Shown in pieces: positions 45,368 through 54,972 of a stretch of 64,000 bases of DNA. Both the position numbers and the translations under genes were made by a program. Every line of letters starts with the position of its first letter. The stretch's first letter is position 1. Source of the DNA: Eubacteriales bacterium (GTDB lineage Bacteria > Bacillota > Clostridia > Lachnospirales > Lachnospiraceae); the NCBI GenBank assembly GCA_030524455.1, contig JAUNGT010000001.1, positions 62,001 to 126,000 on the forward strand, in the 5' to 3' direction. The notes below the pieces were generated by a model that saw nothing but the letters and a program-made list of their open reading frames with translations, had not been told where the DNA came from and searched no databases.

Positions 45368-45969
45368 TTGCATATCTGAACGGCCGGCTGGCCGGGATTT
45401 ATGAGGATAACCTGGTGGTGGAGGTGGGGCACATCGGCTACAACGTGCGTGTGCCCGCCAGCGTGACGGCGCATTTGCCGGCCATCGGGGAAGAGATTAA
45501 GATTTATACTTACACAAGCGTGCGGGAGGATGCGATTGCGCTCTACGGTTTTCTGACAAGGGATGACCTGGAGATGTACCGGCAGCTGATCACGGTCAGC
45601 GGGATCGGGCCCAAGGGCGGACTCGCGGTACTGTCCGTCATGAGCGCAGACGAGCTGCGCATGGCGGTGGTTGCCCAGGATGCAAAGGCGATTGCCAGGG
45701 CGCCGGGCGTGGGCGCAAAGACGGCGCAGCGCATTATTCTGGAGCTGAAGGACAAGATTTCCCTGGAGGATACAGCGCTGCTGCGCGAGAGCAGTGCTCC
45801 TGCGCTGTCGGCTCCCGGGGCGCTGGGTCAGGCCAGGACGGAGGCTGTGGAGGCGCTGACCGCCCTGGGCTATGCCGCTTCCGATGCCCTGCGCGCCGTC
45901 AAGGCGGTGGAGCAGGAGGATATGGATGTGGAGGCGCTCCTGAAGGCGGCGCTGAAAAAGATGTTTTAA
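45364..45969 (+). CDS. ruvA: Holliday junction branch migration protein RuvA
   Basis: RuvA binds four-way junctions and loads RuvB. The 201-residue product begins MIAYLNGRLAGIYEDNLVVEV and has the helix-hairpin-helix segments VSGIGPKGGLAVLS and PGVGAKTAQRIILELK, plus a C-terminal RuvB-binding domain. ATG 45364 overlaps the previous stop. ruvB follows after 18 bp. Confidence 0.97.
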   Translation: MIAYLNGRLAGIYEDNLVVEVGHIGYNVRVPASVTAHLPAIGEEIKIYTYTSVREDAIALYGFLTRDDLEMYRQLITVSGIGPKGGLAVLSVMSADELRMAVVAQDAKAIARAPGVGAKTAQRIILELKDKISLEDTALLRESSAPALSAPGALGQARTEAVEALTALGYAASDALRAVKAVEQEDMDVEALLKAALKKMF

Positions 45970-45987
45970 ACAGAGGTGGCAGAAAAA

Positions 45988-46983
45988 ATGGCCAGAGTGA
46001 TCGAGACAAATATCACCGAAGAGGACAAGAAAATCGAGGGGAGCCTGCGCCCCCAGTCCCTGAAGGATTATATTGGGCAGGAAAAAGCAAAATCCAACCT
46101 GAAAATTTATATTGAGGCGGCAAAGCAGCGGCAGGATTCTCTCGATCATGTGCTGTTTTACGGACCGCCCGGCCTGGGAAAGACCACGCTGGCGGGGATT
46201 ATTGCCAACGAGATGGGCGTCAACATGAAGATTACCAGCGGCCCGGCCATCGAAAAGCCCGGGGAGATGGCGGCGATCCTGAATAATCTGCAGGAGGGAG
46301 ATCTTTTGTTCGTGGATGAGATCCACCGGCTCAACCGGCAGGTGGAGGAGGTGCTCTATCCGGCGATGGAGGACTACGCCATCGACATTATGATCGGAAA
46401 GGGCAGCTCAGCCCGTTCCATCCGGCTGGAGCTGCCCCACTTTACACTGGTGGGGGCCACCACCCGGGTGGGACTTTTGACGGCACCTCTGCGGGACCGG
46501 TTCGGGATGATTCATCATCTGGAGTTTTACACGGTGGAGGAGCTGAAGCTGATCGTGCAGCATTCCGCCCGGATCCTGAATGTGGGGATCGACGAGGCCG
46601 GTGCGCGGGAGCTGGCCAGAAGAAGCCGGGGCACGCCGCGTCTGGCAAACCGGATTTTAAAGCGGGTGCGGGATTTTGCACAGGTAAAATATGACGGGGT
46701 GATCACGGAGCAGGTGGCCCGCACGGCATTGGATCTGATGGACGTGGATACCATGGGCCTGGACCGGGTGGACCGGAATCTGCTGACGACCATGATCGGC
46801 AAATTTAAGGGAGGCCCGGTGGGCCTTGACACGCTGGCGGCGGCCATCGGGGAGGACGCGGGCACCATAGAGGATGTGTATGAGCCCTACCTTTTGATGA
46901 ACGGGCTGATCGACCGGACGCCCCGGGGCCGGGTGGTGACGGAGGCCGCTTACAGACACCTGGGCATAGACGCCGTGCAGTGA
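45988..46983 (+). CDS. ruvB: Holliday junction helicase RuvB
   Basis: RuvB is the AAA+ motor of branch migration. The 331-residue product has [10 protein letters not shown], Walker [10 protein letters not shown], Walker B VDEIHRL, sensor GATTRVG and arginine finger PLRDRFG. A C-terminal winged helix ends with [17 protein letters not shown] use ATG 45988; a GTG at 45976 in frame would add four residues. Confidence 0.97.
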   Translation: MARVIETNITEEDKKIEGSLRPQSLKDYIGQEKAKSNLKIYIEAAKQRQDSLDHVLFYGPPGLGKTTLAGIIANEMGVNMKITSGPAIEKPGEMAAILNNLQEGDLLFVDEIHRLNRQVEEVLYPAMEDYAIDIMIGKGSSARSIRLELPHFTLVGATTRVGLLTAPLRDRFGMIHHLEFYTVEELKLIVQHSARILNVGIDEAGARELARRSRGTPRLANRILKRVRDFAQVKYDGVITEQVARTALDLMDVDTMGLDRVDRNLLTTMIGKFKGGPVGLDTLAAAIGEDAGTIEDVYEPYLLMNGLIDRTPRGRVVTEAAYRHLGIDAVQ

Positions 46984-46993
46984 CCGGTTGTCC

Positions 46994-47022
46994 TTGCAAT
47001 TTGGCGGGAGAGAATTTATAAT
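46994..47022 (+). promoter_or_regulatory. Promoter of zapA
   Basis: TTGCAA (46994-46999), a 17-bp spacer and TATAAT (47017-47022), 45 bp before the zapA start. Confidence 0.8.
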
Positions 47023-47066
47023 ACAGTTGGTACAACTGCACAGAACGCAGTGAAAGGATGTCGGGT

Positions 47067-47480
47067 ATGGCGATTAAAACGGACACAGAGGTGATCATCG
47101 GCGGCAAGGTGCTGACGCTGAGCGGTTACGAGAGCGAAGAATATTTACAGAAGGTTGCTTCCTATATTAATAACAAGCTGACGGAGTACGGGCGGGTGGA
47201 GAACTTCCGGCGCCAGCCCGTGGATACCCAGCACATCCTGTTGGAGCTGAACATCGCGGACGATTATTTCAAGGCGAAAAAGCAGATCGACGAGATGCTG
47301 GAGGAGGCCGGCGGCAAGGAGAAGGAGCTTTACGATCTCAAGCACGAGCTGATTGCGGCTCAGATCAAGCTGGAGAACACGGAGAAGAGCCTGAAGGCCG
47401 CTCAGCAGGAGCTGCAGGAAAATTCCCGGCAGATCGTCCGGCTGGAGACGGAGATGCGGGGCATGAAGGACAAGAAGTGA
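47067..47480 (+). CDS. zapA: Cell division protein ZapA
   Basis: ZapA promotes bundling of FtsZ at the division site. The 137-residue product has the N-terminal ZapA fold (VIIGGKVLTLSGYESEEYLQKVASYIN) and a long C-terminal coiled coil (about residues 70-135). ATG 47067 has AAAGGA 8 bases upstream; the ATG at 47058 overlaps that site. A terminator follows. Confidence 0.92.
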   Translation: MAIKTDTEVIIGGKVLTLSGYESEEYLQKVASYINNKLTEYGRVENFRRQPVDTQHILLELNIADDYFKAKKQIDEMLEEAGGKEKELYDLKHELIAAQIKLENTEKSLKAAQQELQENSRQIVRLETEMRGMKDKK

Positions 47481-47494
47481 GAAGGCAAAAAGGA

Positions 47495-47524
47495 GGGCTG
47501 TCAGAGATGACAGCCCGTTTGTTT
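47495..47524 (+). terminator. Terminator after zapA
   Basis: A perfect 9-bp GC-rich stem (47495-47503/47508-47516) with a GAGA tetraloop, then GTTTGTTT. Confidence 0.85.
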
Positions 47525-47543
47525 CAGAGTAAGGAGTGACAGA

Positions 47544-49805
47544 GTGGAGTACAGAGGAGAGCTGTTGGCGCCGGCCGGAAATATGGAATGCTTAAGGGCC
47601 GCGGTGGCTGCCGGCGCGGACGCAATTTATCTGGGCGGGCAGCAATTCGGAGCCCGGGCTTATGCGGGCAACTTTACGGACAGCGAGCTGCTGGAGGGCC
47701 TGGCCTTCGCCCATTTCTGGGGAAGAAAAATTTATCTGACAGTCAACACGCTGACAAAGCAGGAGGAGCTGGGGCGTCTGGCGGACTGGATTGCGCCCTT
47801 TTACGAGGCCGGTCTGGACGGAGTGATCGTGCAGGATATGGGGGTGCTGGAGACCCTGCGGGATGCCTTTCCGGAGCTGGAGCTTCATGCCAGCACCCAG
47901 ATGACCGTAACGGAAAGCAGGAGCGCCCTGTTTTTGAAATCCCTGGGCGTCTGTCGGGTGGTGCCTGCCCGGGAGCTTTGTCTGGAGGAGGTCTGTCTGC
48001 TGAAGCAAAAAACCGGGCTGGCCCTGGAAACCTTTATCCACGGGGCGCTCTGCTACTGCTATTCCGGCCAGTGCCTGTTTTCCAGCCTTCTGGGCGGACG
48101 CAGCGGCAACCGGGGACGCTGTGCCCAGCCCTGCCGCCAACCCTATCAGATTCTGGAGGACGGGAGGCCGGCAAAGGGCAGCGGAAGGCAGTCTGCCTAT
48201 CCGTTAAGCTTAAAGGATCTGTGCGCCCTTCCCTTTCTGCCCCGACTGATGGATGCCGGAATCGATTCCTTCAAAATCGAGGGCAGGATGAAACGGGCGG
48301 AATATGTGGCCGGAGTGACGGCCATATACCGCAAATATATGGATCTGTATTTGAAAAATCCGTCCGGCTGGCAGGTCGGGCGGGAGGATCTGGAGCTTTT
48401 GTCGAAGCTGTATGTGCGCTCCGAGACGGGCGGCGGCTATTATGACCGCCATAACGGCAGGGAGCTGCTCACCCTGGAAAAGCCCGGCTATTCGGGCTGC
48501 CCGGAGGAGCTGTTGGAGCGGCTTAGGCGGGAATATCTGGAAAAGGAGCTGTCCCGTCCGGTGTCCCTGTCCATTTGTCTGGAGGCAGGGCGTCCGGCGG
48601 AGCTTACCGCCTCCTGCGGGGGCGTGTCGGAGCGCCGGGAGGGAGCGCAGGTGACGGAGGCGAAAAATCGTCCCCTCACCGGGGCAGATGTGGAAAAGCA
48701 GCTGAGAAAAACCGGGGGCTCCGGCTTTACCGTGGAGCAGCTTTACACCGGGATTTCCGGTCCTGTATTCCTTCCCGTTTCCGCCTTAAACGAGCTCAGG
48801 CGGGAGACCCTGGAGGCGCTGCACCGCAGGCTGGAGGAGGCAGGAGGCCCCGGAACCGGGCGGAGACGGCGGTCAAAGCCGGAACCGGAAGAACAGGAGG
48901 CAGGGGGAAGGGCGCCGGAGCCGGGGATGCGTGTGCCGGAGCCGGGAAGTCCGAAGCTGTATGTCTCGGCGCAGCAGTCGGCCCAGGCGAGAGCGGCCCT
49001 TGGGGAGACGGCGGTTCGGCGGCTGTATTTGTCGGCGGATCTGGCGCTGGGAAAGGAGGGGGAGGAGCTGCTTTTTCTGGCGGAGAGCCGGAAGGGCTCC
49101 GATCCGGATTTTTCGCTTTTTCTGGAGCTTCCGCCCCTGCTTCGCAGCTACAGCGAGCCCTATCTGAAGCGGGTAAAGGAGCTTGTCCTGCGCTGCGGCG
49201 GCACGGTGGACGGCTTTCTGGCGGGCAGCCTGACCGGCATGTGCTGGGCCAGGCAGGAATTTCCGGAGAAAAAGCTTTCCCTGCAGCACCGTGTCTATGT
49301 ATTCAACCGGGAAACCTGGCAGCTGTGGGAGCGCTGTTTTGCGCCGGATACCTACACGGCGCCGCTGGAGCTAAACCGGCAGGAATTAAAGGGACTTCCG
49401 GCGAACCGGCAGGAAATGGTCGTGTACGGACGGCTCCCCATGATGATCAGCGCGGGCTGCGTCCGTCAAAGCGCCGGGAAGTGCCGGGTCTGCCATACGC
49501 AGGAGCAGCTGGAGCAGGGTATTGATCAGCGGTCCTTTTTCGATTGCTTAAAGGACCGGTACGGGGCAGAGTTTCCGGTACAGGTGAACTGCCGCCATTG
49601 TATGAATACGATTTATAATTCGGTGCCTCTGTCGCTGCATCCGTATCTGTCCCGGCTTGCCGGCCAGGGCCTGCGGGCGCTGCGGCTGGATTTTACGGAT
49701 GAGACGCAGAAAAGCGCGGCCGGCCTGATCCGCTTTTTTGCCGGGCAGGGAGGCAGTGCGCCCGGGGAATACACCACGGGACATTACAAAAAAGGAGTGC
49801 AGTGA
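47544..49805 (+). CDS. Peptidase U32 family protein
   Basis: The 753-residue product starts at GTG 47544 after AAGGAG and opens with ELLAPAGNMECLRAAVAAGADAIYLGG. The U32 signature segment lies around residues 165-240, with ETFIHGALCYCYSGQCLFSS and GNRGRCAQPCRQPY, and DSFKIEGRMK follows. Cysteines in these segments fit a metal or iron-sulfur site. Related proteins act in tRNA/rRNA hydroxylation (TrhP/RlhA) or as collagenase-like peptidases, so the exact role is open. A C-terminal domain includes a Cys-rich CRVCHTQEQ and NCRHCMNT. It overlaps the SEDS gene by 4 bp. Confidence 0.9.
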   Translation: MEYRGELLAPAGNMECLRAAVAAGADAIYLGGQQFGARAYAGNFTDSELLEGLAFAHFWGRKIYLTVNTLTKQEELGRLADWIAPFYEAGLDGVIVQDMGVLETLRDAFPELELHASTQMTVTESRSALFLKSLGVCRVVPARELCLEEVCLLKQKTGLALETFIHGALCYCYSGQCLFSSLLGGRSGNRGRCAQPCRQPYQILEDGRPAKGSGRQSAYPLSLKDLCALPFLPRLMDAGIDSFKIEGRMKRAEYVAGVTAIYRKYMDLYLKNPSGWQVGREDLELLSKLYVRSETGGGYYDRHNGRELLTLEKPGYSGCPEELLERLRREYLEKELSRPVSLSICLEAGRPAELTASCGGVSERREGAQVTEAKNRPLTGADVEKQLRKTGGSGFTVEQLYTGISGPVFLPVSALNELRRETLEALHRRLEEAGGPGTGRRRRSKPEPEEQEAGGRAPEPGMRVPEPGSPKLYVSAQQSAQARAALGETAVRRLYLSADLALGKEGEELLFLAESRKGSDPDFSLFLELPPLLRSYSEPYLKRVKELVLRCGGTVDGFLAGSLTGMCWARQEFPEKKLSLQHRVYVFNRETWQLWERCFAPDTYTAPLELNRQELKGLPANRQEMVVYGRLPMMISAGCVRQSAGKCRVCHTQEQLEQGIDQRSFFDCLKDRYGAEFPVQVNCRHCMNTIYNSVPLSLHPYLSRLAGQGLRALRLDFTDETQKSAAGLIRFFAGQGGSAPGEYTTGHYKKGVQ

Positions 49806-51196
49806 AGGTGGCGTATACGATAGTCCTGTTGTCAAGATATATGATTCCGCTGTTTTTGTATTTGTTTTTGGGCTGCGGCCTGTATGCGCTGGCGGTGCGG
49901 TCTGTGCAGCGGCAGCGCGCCGCCGCGAACCTGCAGTGCGTATTTTTGTTTTTGATGCAGTTTTGCGCGTATCTGACGATCATTATCCGCACCCGGCGCA
50001 TGGAATATCTGCTGTTTTATGCGTTTCTGCAGATTCTGACCCTTGCGCTGCCGCTGATGGCTTACTTCCTCTATCCGGGACTGAGCCGGATCCTGCTCAA
50101 TCATATGTGCATGCTGCTGAGCGCCGGGCTGATCCTGCTGACCCGCATGGACCTGTCCAAGGCGGTCCGGCAGCTTGCCATTGCGGCGGCCTCCTTTGTC
50201 CTTTTGCTGTTCGTGCCCTGGCTGATGAAGGGCTGCGCTGCCTGGAGAGCGTCCCGGAGAGAGGGAAGCATCTGGGCGCAGGAGCGCGTGGGCTGGCTGT
50301 ATGGAGCAGTCGGGATCGCAGCCCTGGGGACAGTGCTTGTTTTGGGCCAGGTCACGCACGGCTCCAAGCTGTCCTGGTCGTTGTTTGGGCTGACCTTCCA
50401 GCCCTCGGAGTTTGTCAAGCTCACCTATGTGCTCTTTATCGCTTCCCTGCTTTCCAAAAGTACCTCCTTTCGCCGGGTGGCGGCGGCAGGACTGGGCGCG
50501 GCGGCGCATGTGCTGATCCTGGCGCTGTCGAGGGATCTGGGAAGCGCGCTGATTTATTTTGCGGTGTATGTGCTGATGATTACGGTGGCATCCCGCAGGC
50601 TGTGGTATCTTTTGGGCGGAGTGGCTGCCGGGGCCGGGGCTTCTGTCCTTGCGCTGCGCCTGTTTTCCCATGTGCAGGTGCGGGTGCAGGCCTGGAGGGA
50701 TCCCTGGAGCGTGATTGACAGCCAGGGCTACCAGATTACCCAGTCGCTGTTTGCCATCAGCCGGGGCGGCCTGTTCGGCCTGGGGATCGGAAAAGGGACG
50801 CCGGGCGATATCCCCTATGTGGAGACGGATTTTATCTTTGCGGCTCTGGTGGAGGAGCTGGGGCTTTTGTTCGGGATCGGGATTTTGCTGGTGTGCGCGG
50901 TGCTGTTTTTGCTGCTGATGCAGCTGGCGGGCAGCCTGGCGGACGGCTATTACCGGAATATTGCCGCAGGCTTCGGGATGCTTTACGCCTTTCAGACCTT
51001 TCTGACGGTGGGCGGAGGGATCAAGCTGATCCCGCTGACCGGGGTGACGCTGCCCCTTGTCAGCTACGGCGGCAGCAGCGTGACGGCCACGATCCTGATG
51101 ATCGGGATTGTGGAGGGAGTGCAGGTGATGCGTTATGACGAGGAAATCAGACTTGAAAAACAGAGACGAAAAAAGGAAAAACGGGGAGAAGCGTAG
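49802..51196 (+). CDS. SEDS family peptidoglycan polymerase (FtsW/RodA/SpoVE)
   Basis: SEDS proteins polymerise lipid II into glycan strands together with a class B PBP. The 464-residue product has about ten transmembrane helices, with FQPSEFVKLTYVLFIAS, SRDLGSALIYF (putative catalytic Asp), YVETDFIFAALVEELG and LPLVSYGGSS, all hallmarks. Start GTG 49802 overlaps the U32 stop and has AAAGGAG. The PBP gene overlaps its 3' end by 62 bp. Which of cell division, elongation or sporulation it serves cannot be told. Confidence 0.94.
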   Translation: MKVAYTIVLLSRYMIPLFLYLFLGCGLYALAVRSVQRQRAAANLQCVFLFLMQFCAYLTIIIRTRRMEYLLFYAFLQILTLALPLMAYFLYPGLSRILLNHMCMLLSAGLILLTRMDLSKAVRQLAIAAASFVLLLFVPWLMKGCAAWRASRREGSIWAQERVGWLYGAVGIAALGTVLVLGQVTHGSKLSWSLFGLTFQPSEFVKLTYVLFIASLLSKSTSFRRVAAAGLGAAAHVLILALSRDLGSALIYFAVYVLMITVASRRLWYLLGGVAAGAGASVLALRLFSHVQVRVQAWRDPWSVIDSQGYQITQSLFAISRGGLFGLGIGKGTPGDIPYVETDFIFAALVEELGLLFGIGILLVCAVLFLLLMQLAGSLADGYYRNIAAGFGMLYAFQTFLTVGGGIKLIPLTGVTLPLVSYGGSSVTATILMIGIVEGVQVMRYDEEIRLEKQRRKKEKRGEA

Positions 51197-52604
51197 GAAA
51201 AACAGGGAGCTGTATCTGTGCGCCGGGCTTTTTGTGTGCCTGTTTTCCCTCGCGGGCGGCTATCTGGCCTACGAGGCGGTGGCAAACCGGGAGGCGATGT
51301 TCAACAACAGTTATAATTCCAGGCAGCGCGTCCTGGCGGGCGAAAATACGAGGGGTACGATTTACGCGGGCTCCGGGGAGGTCCTGGCGGCGACGGTGAC
51401 GGGGGAGGACGGAAAGGAGATCCGCCAGTATCCGTACGGCGCAGAGTTTGCCCATGTGGTGGGCTATACCGGAAAGGGGAAAACGGGCATCGAGGAGCTG
51501 GAAAACTACTGGCTGTCCAATACCGATATTTCCGGGCGGGAGCAGCTGCAAAACGAGCTGGAGGGCCGCAAAAATCCGGGCAGCGACGTATATACCACCC
51601 TGGATACAGCGCTCCAGGAGGCGGCCGGGGACGCTCTGGGCCTGTACCGGGGCGCGGTGGTGGTGACGGAGGTCAAAACCGGCAGGATCCTGGCCATGGT
51701 CAGCAAACCCGATTATGACCCGAACCGCATCGCGGAGGATTGGGAGAAGCTCAATCAGGAGGAGGAAGCGGCCTCGCTTTTAAACCGGGCGACCCAGGGG
51801 CTTTATCCGCCGGGCTCCACCTTCAAGATCGTCACGGCCCTGGCCTATATCCGGCAGTTTCCCGACACCTGGCAGAGGTATCAGTTTACCTGCACCGGCT
51901 CCTACACCCATGGGGACAGCAGGATCCGCTGTTATCACGGCAGTGTTCACGGACAGGTGGATCTGATGTCCTCCTTTGCCAAGTCCTGTAATTCCTCCTT
52001 CGCGAATCTTGGAATGAGTATGGATCGGGGACTTTTTGGGGAGACTATTGACAGCCTTATGTTTCATCAGGAGCTGCCGTTGGATCTGCCCTACAAGCAG
52101 GCCAGCGTGTCCCTTTCAGAGACAAGCACGGACGACGAGGTGATCCAGACTGCCATCGGCCAGGGGACGACGCAGATCACACCGGTGCATTTGAACCTGA
52201 TCACGGCGGCTGTCGCCAACGGCGGGAAGCTGATGCGGCCGGTGCTGGTGGACCGGGTGGAGGGCGCGTCGGGCCGGATACTTCGGGAAAATAACCCGTC
52301 CGTATACCGGGAGCTGATGACAGAGGAGGAAGCCGGTATTTTGACTTCCTTTATGGAGGATGTGGTGCAGGAGGGCACTGGCCGGAAGCTGAAGGACCGC
52401 CCCTACACGGCAGCGGGAAAAACCGGAAGCGCGGAATTTTCGGAGGAAAAGGGGGAATCTCACGCCTGGTTTACGGGCTTTGCCCCGGCGGAGGATCCGG
52501 AGATCGCCGTCACCGTGATCGTGGAGAAGGCCGGCTCCGGCAGCGATTACGCCGTACCCCTGGCCAGGCAGGTGTTCGACGCCTGGTTCGCGAACCGGTC
52601 CTGA
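51135..52604 (+). CDS. Class B penicillin-binding protein (transpeptidase)
   Basis: This 489-residue protein cross-links peptidoglycan made by the SEDS partner. It has a charged N-terminus, one transmembrane helix (about residues 26-46), a short pedestal domain, and a transpeptidase domain with SxxK Ser228-Lys231 (GSTFKIV), SxN Ser284-Asn286 and KTG Lys429-Gly431. All catalytic residues are present. The size is closer to the short PbpA type than to PBP2. The start ATG 51135 lies inside the SEDS gene, implying coupled translation. Confidence 0.94.
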   Translation: MTRKSDLKNRDEKRKNGEKRRKNRELYLCAGLFVCLFSLAGGYLAYEAVANREAMFNNSYNSRQRVLAGENTRGTIYAGSGEVLAATVTGEDGKEIRQYPYGAEFAHVVGYTGKGKTGIEELENYWLSNTDISGREQLQNELEGRKNPGSDVYTTLDTALQEAAGDALGLYRGAVVVTEVKTGRILAMVSKPDYDPNRIAEDWEKLNQEEEAASLLNRATQGLYPPGSTFKIVTALAYIRQFPDTWQRYQFTCTGSYTHGDSRIRCYHGSVHGQVDLMSSFAKSCNSSFANLGMSMDRGLFGETIDSLMFHQELPLDLPYKQASVSLSETSTDDEVIQTAIGQGTTQITPVHLNLITAAVANGGKLMRPVLVDRVEGASGRILRENNPSVYRELMTEEEAGILTSFMEDVVQEGTGRKLKDRPYTAAGKTGSAEFSEEKGESHAWFTGFAPAEDPEIAVTVIVEKAGSGSDYAVPLARQVFDAWFANRS

Positions 52605-52652
52605 AAGAAAGGTGGAGGAGGGCTGGCTGAACTGTTTTTTTCAGATAGGGAC

Positions 52653-52681
52653 TTGCCCTGCCTGTCATTTTACGGTATACT
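52653..52681 (+). promoter_or_regulatory. Promoter of the Nudix gene
   Basis: TTGCCC (52653-52658), a 17-bp spacer and TATACT (52676-52681), 63 bp before the Nudix start. Confidence 0.65.
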
Positions 52682-52744
52682 GAGGGACAGAGTTAGGGCG
52701 TGTTTCAAATATGCGCTGGAGATCGCCGGACAGGAGGAATTGCT

Positions 52745-53197
52745 GTGATTGAGGCAACGAGCTGCGGCGGTGTAGTAATATTCCGGGGCAAGATCCTTCT
52801 GCTGTACAAGAACTACAAGAATAAGTACGAGGGTTGGGTACTGCCCAAGGGAACCGTGGAAGAGGGCGAGGATTACAAGCATACCGCGCTCCGTGAGGTT
52901 CTGGAGGAGAGCGGTTCCAGGGCTTCCATCATCAAATATGTAGGCAAGAGCGAGTACACCTTCAATGTGCCCGAGGATGTGGTGGAGAAGGAAGTCCACT
53001 GGTATTTAATGATGGCGGACAGTTATTACAGTAAGCCGCAAAGGGAAGAATATTTCGTCGATTCCGGATTTTACAAATATCATGAGGCCTATCACCTGCT
53101 GAAATTTGCCAATGAGAAGCAGATTTTGGAGAAGGCGTATCATGAGTACCTTGAGTTGAAGAAGAGTAATCTCTGGGGCAGCCGCAAATATTATTAG
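52745..53197 (+). CDS. Nudix hydrolase
   Basis: The 150-residue product has a complete Nudix box, GTVEEGEDYKHTALREVLEE followed by SG (about residues 36-57), with the REVLEE metal-binding glutamates. Such enzymes split nucleoside diphosphates linked to other groups; the substrate is not clear here. The start is GTG 52745, chosen because GGAGGAATT lies 7 bases upstream. A hairpin terminator follows at once. Confidence 0.92.
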   Translation: MIEATSCGGVVIFRGKILLLYKNYKNKYEGWVLPKGTVEEGEDYKHTALREVLEESGSRASIIKYVGKSEYTFNVPEDVVEKEVHWYLMMADSYYSKPQREEYFVDSGFYKYHEAYHLLKFANEKQILEKAYHEYLELKKSNLWGSRKYY

Positions 53198-53210
53198 CTA
53201 CGTCTGTTTT

Positions 53211-53240
53211 GGCCGGTCAGCTTCTGACCGGCCAGCATTT
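53211..53240 (+). terminator. Terminator after the Nudix gene
   Basis: A perfect 10-bp GC-rich stem (53211-53220/53224-53233) with a 3-base loop, followed by AGCATTT. The poor T-run makes it a moderate terminator. Confidence 0.65.
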
Positions 53241-53256
53241 TATGGATGGCCGGTAC

Positions 53257-53589
53257 ATGAAATTTTATCGCGGGCTCTATGTGGGAGAGTCGATCCGAAA
53301 AGTAAATAAGGTGAAATGGAAGCTTTCCATCGGGGCAGGTCAGTTTGGTGTCTATGTGATTGCCCTGGCCTGCAACCGCGACCAGCTGGACATTTTTCAC
53401 TGCGCCATGCTCCGGCAGAAGCATTTTGACCGCCGCAGCCTGCGGGTGGTGGGGCTGGCCGGCAGCATGGACGAGGCCTTTGGGCTGGTGGAACGGATGG
53501 CGAGGGACGCCTGGGAGGACGGCATGGAGGGCGATATCAGGGGCTACCTGCAAAAAAGGATGGGGCCTGCGAAGGGAGGCAGCGGATGA
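53257..53589 (+). CDS. Unrecognised small cytoplasmic protein
   Basis: The 110-residue product (MKFYRGLYVGESIRK start) has a mixed alpha-beta pattern without membrane segments. I do not recognise a family. ATG 53257 is a cautious choice; ATG 53242 in the same frame is equally possible and neither has a strong ribosome binding site. Frames starting at 53209 would run through the Nudix terminator and are rejected. It overlaps the DUF2953 gene by 4 bp. Confidence 0.6.
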   Translation: MKFYRGLYVGESIRKVNKVKWKLSIGAGQFGVYVIALACNRDQLDIFHCAMLRQKHFDRRSLRVVGLAGSMDEAFGLVERMARDAWEDGMEGDIRGYLQKRMGPAKGGSG

Positions 53590-54476
53590 CGGCAGTTTTG
53601 ATGATTTTAAAGATCATCGGCATCCTGCTCCTTTTTCTGTTTATTCTGGTGCTGTCGCTCCTCTTTCTTGTGCTGTTTGTGCCGGTTTGCTATCGGGCAG
53701 AGGGCTCACGGTTTGAGGAGACGAGGGGAAGCGCGCGGGTATCGTGGTTTTTTCGCCTGCTTTGGGTGAAGGCGGTTTATGAGCGGGAGGGGCCGGCGCT
53801 TGAGGTGCGGCTGGCCGGGATCCGGGTTTATCCCCGGACGAAAAAGAAGGAACCGTCCGGAACCCCTGAGCCGCCGGAAAAAACGCAGACCGAAGGAGAA
53901 CCGAAGGTATCCGGAGCAGAAGATGCGGACAAAATCGAAGAACCGGATAAAGAGGCGGAGCCGGACAAAACAGCGGAGCCGGACAGGACAGCAGAGCCGG
54001 GCAGAACGGAGAAAAAGCGCCGTTCCCGTCCCCACAGGCTTTTGCGGCTGCGGGAGCGGCTGACGGGCTTTTGGCGCAGGGCAGGGGAGGCTCTCCGGAG
54101 GCTTTCCGCCTGCCGGCAGCTCTGGGAGCGGGAGGAAACAAAGAGAACGGTGCGGTTGGTATGGCGCCAGGCGGGGAGGCTTTTGCGGCATATCCGGCCA
54201 AGGAGGGCAGAGCTTTCCGGGGTGGTTGGCACCGGGGATCCGGCTTCCACCGGGCAGCTGATGGCGCTGCAGGGGCTTTTGTACCCGCTGCTTCGGGGCC
54301 GGGTTTTGCTGGAGCCGGATTTTGAGCGGAAATGTCTGGAGGGGGAATTTAAGATCCGGGGACATATCAGACTGTGTGTGCCCGCCTGGTGCGCGCTGCG
54401 CATTCTGGCAAGCAGGGACGCAAGACGTTTTGTGGTCATGATTCGAAGGAAAATGGGAACCCAAGGAGGAGTTTGA
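53586..54476 (+). CDS. DUF2953 domain-containing membrane protein
   Basis: The 296-residue product has an N-terminal transmembrane helix (about residues 7-30), then a beta-rich segment. A charged low-complexity linker of repeated Glu-Pro-Asp/Lys-Thr-Ala units follows (about 85-145), and a C-terminal DUF2953 domain ends the protein. Genes of this family usually sit directly before ytfJ/gerW in spore formers, as here (1-bp gap), which suggests a sporulation or spore-envelope role. The repeat-rich linker is probably flexible. Confidence 0.8.
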   Translation: MTAVLMILKIIGILLLFLFILVLSLLFLVLFVPVCYRAEGSRFEETRGSARVSWFFRLLWVKAVYEREGPALEVRLAGIRVYPRTKKKEPSGTPEPPEKTQTEGEPKVSGAEDADKIEEPDKEAEPDKTAEPDRTAEPGRTEKKRRSRPHRLLRLRERLTGFWRRAGEALRRLSACRQLWEREETKRTVRLVWRQAGRLLRHIRPRRAELSGVVGTGDPASTGQLMALQGLLYPLLRGRVLLEPDFERKCLEGEFKIRGHIRLCVPAWCALRILASRDARRFVVMIRRKMGTQGGV

Positions 54477-54477
54477 G

Positions 54478-54900
54478 ATGGCAGAGAACAGAGACAACAA
54501 TATCAGTTCCGTGATGGAGTCGCTCATGAAGGGGGCGGAGTCCATGTTCACCGCGAAGACGGTGGTGGGAGAGGCCACGAAGGTGGACGATACGATCATT
54601 ATTCCCCTGGTGGACGTTTCCTTCGGCATCGGGGCCGGGGCGACAAGCGGAGCCGGGAAGGATTCCCGCAAAAACGGCGGGGGCGGGGGGATGAGCGGAA
54701 AAATGTCCCCCAGCGCGGTGCTGCTGATCAAGAACGGCCAGACAAAGCTGGTCAATATCAAGAATCAGGACAGCGTCAACAAGGTGCTGGATATGATTCC
54801 GGACATCGTGGATCGCTTTACGGCGCCCAGGCAGGATATGATGAGCGATGACGAGGCGGTGGATGCAGCTTTTCCCGATGCGGAAAAGAAAGACGAATAG
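54478..54900 (+). CDS. ytfJ: GerW/YtfJ family spore protein
   Basis: The 140-residue product starts AENRDNNISSVMESLMKGAE and has DTIIIPLVDVSFGIGAGA plus a glycine-rich stretch (GGGGGMSG), the typical YtfJ layout, with SPSAVLLIKNGQTKLVNI following. In Bacillus it is linked to germination or the spore inner membrane. AAGGAGG precedes the ATG. A terminator follows. Confidence 0.93.
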   Translation: MAENRDNNISSVMESLMKGAESMFTAKTVVGEATKVDDTIIIPLVDVSFGIGAGATSGAGKDSRKNGGGGGMSGKMSPSAVLLIKNGQTKLVNIKNQDSVNKVLDMIPDIVDRFTAPRQDMMSDDEAVDAAFPDAEKKDE

Positions 54901-54904
54901 GGAG

Positions 54905-54934
54905 CAGGGCAGGGGTATCGGCCTGCCCTGTTTT
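54905..54934 (+). terminator. Terminator after ytfJ
   Basis: A perfect 9-bp stem (54905-54913/54922-54930) followed by TTTT. Confidence 0.85.
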
Positions 54935-54972
54935 GCATAGAATAGGAGAAAAGACGGCGGGACGGCGGGCGG

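Noticed and set aside
49738..50718. 326-residue frame overlapping the SEDS gene
   Set aside because: It is an out-of-frame shadow of the U32 and SEDS genes, with biased Gly/Ala/Cys content and no motifs.
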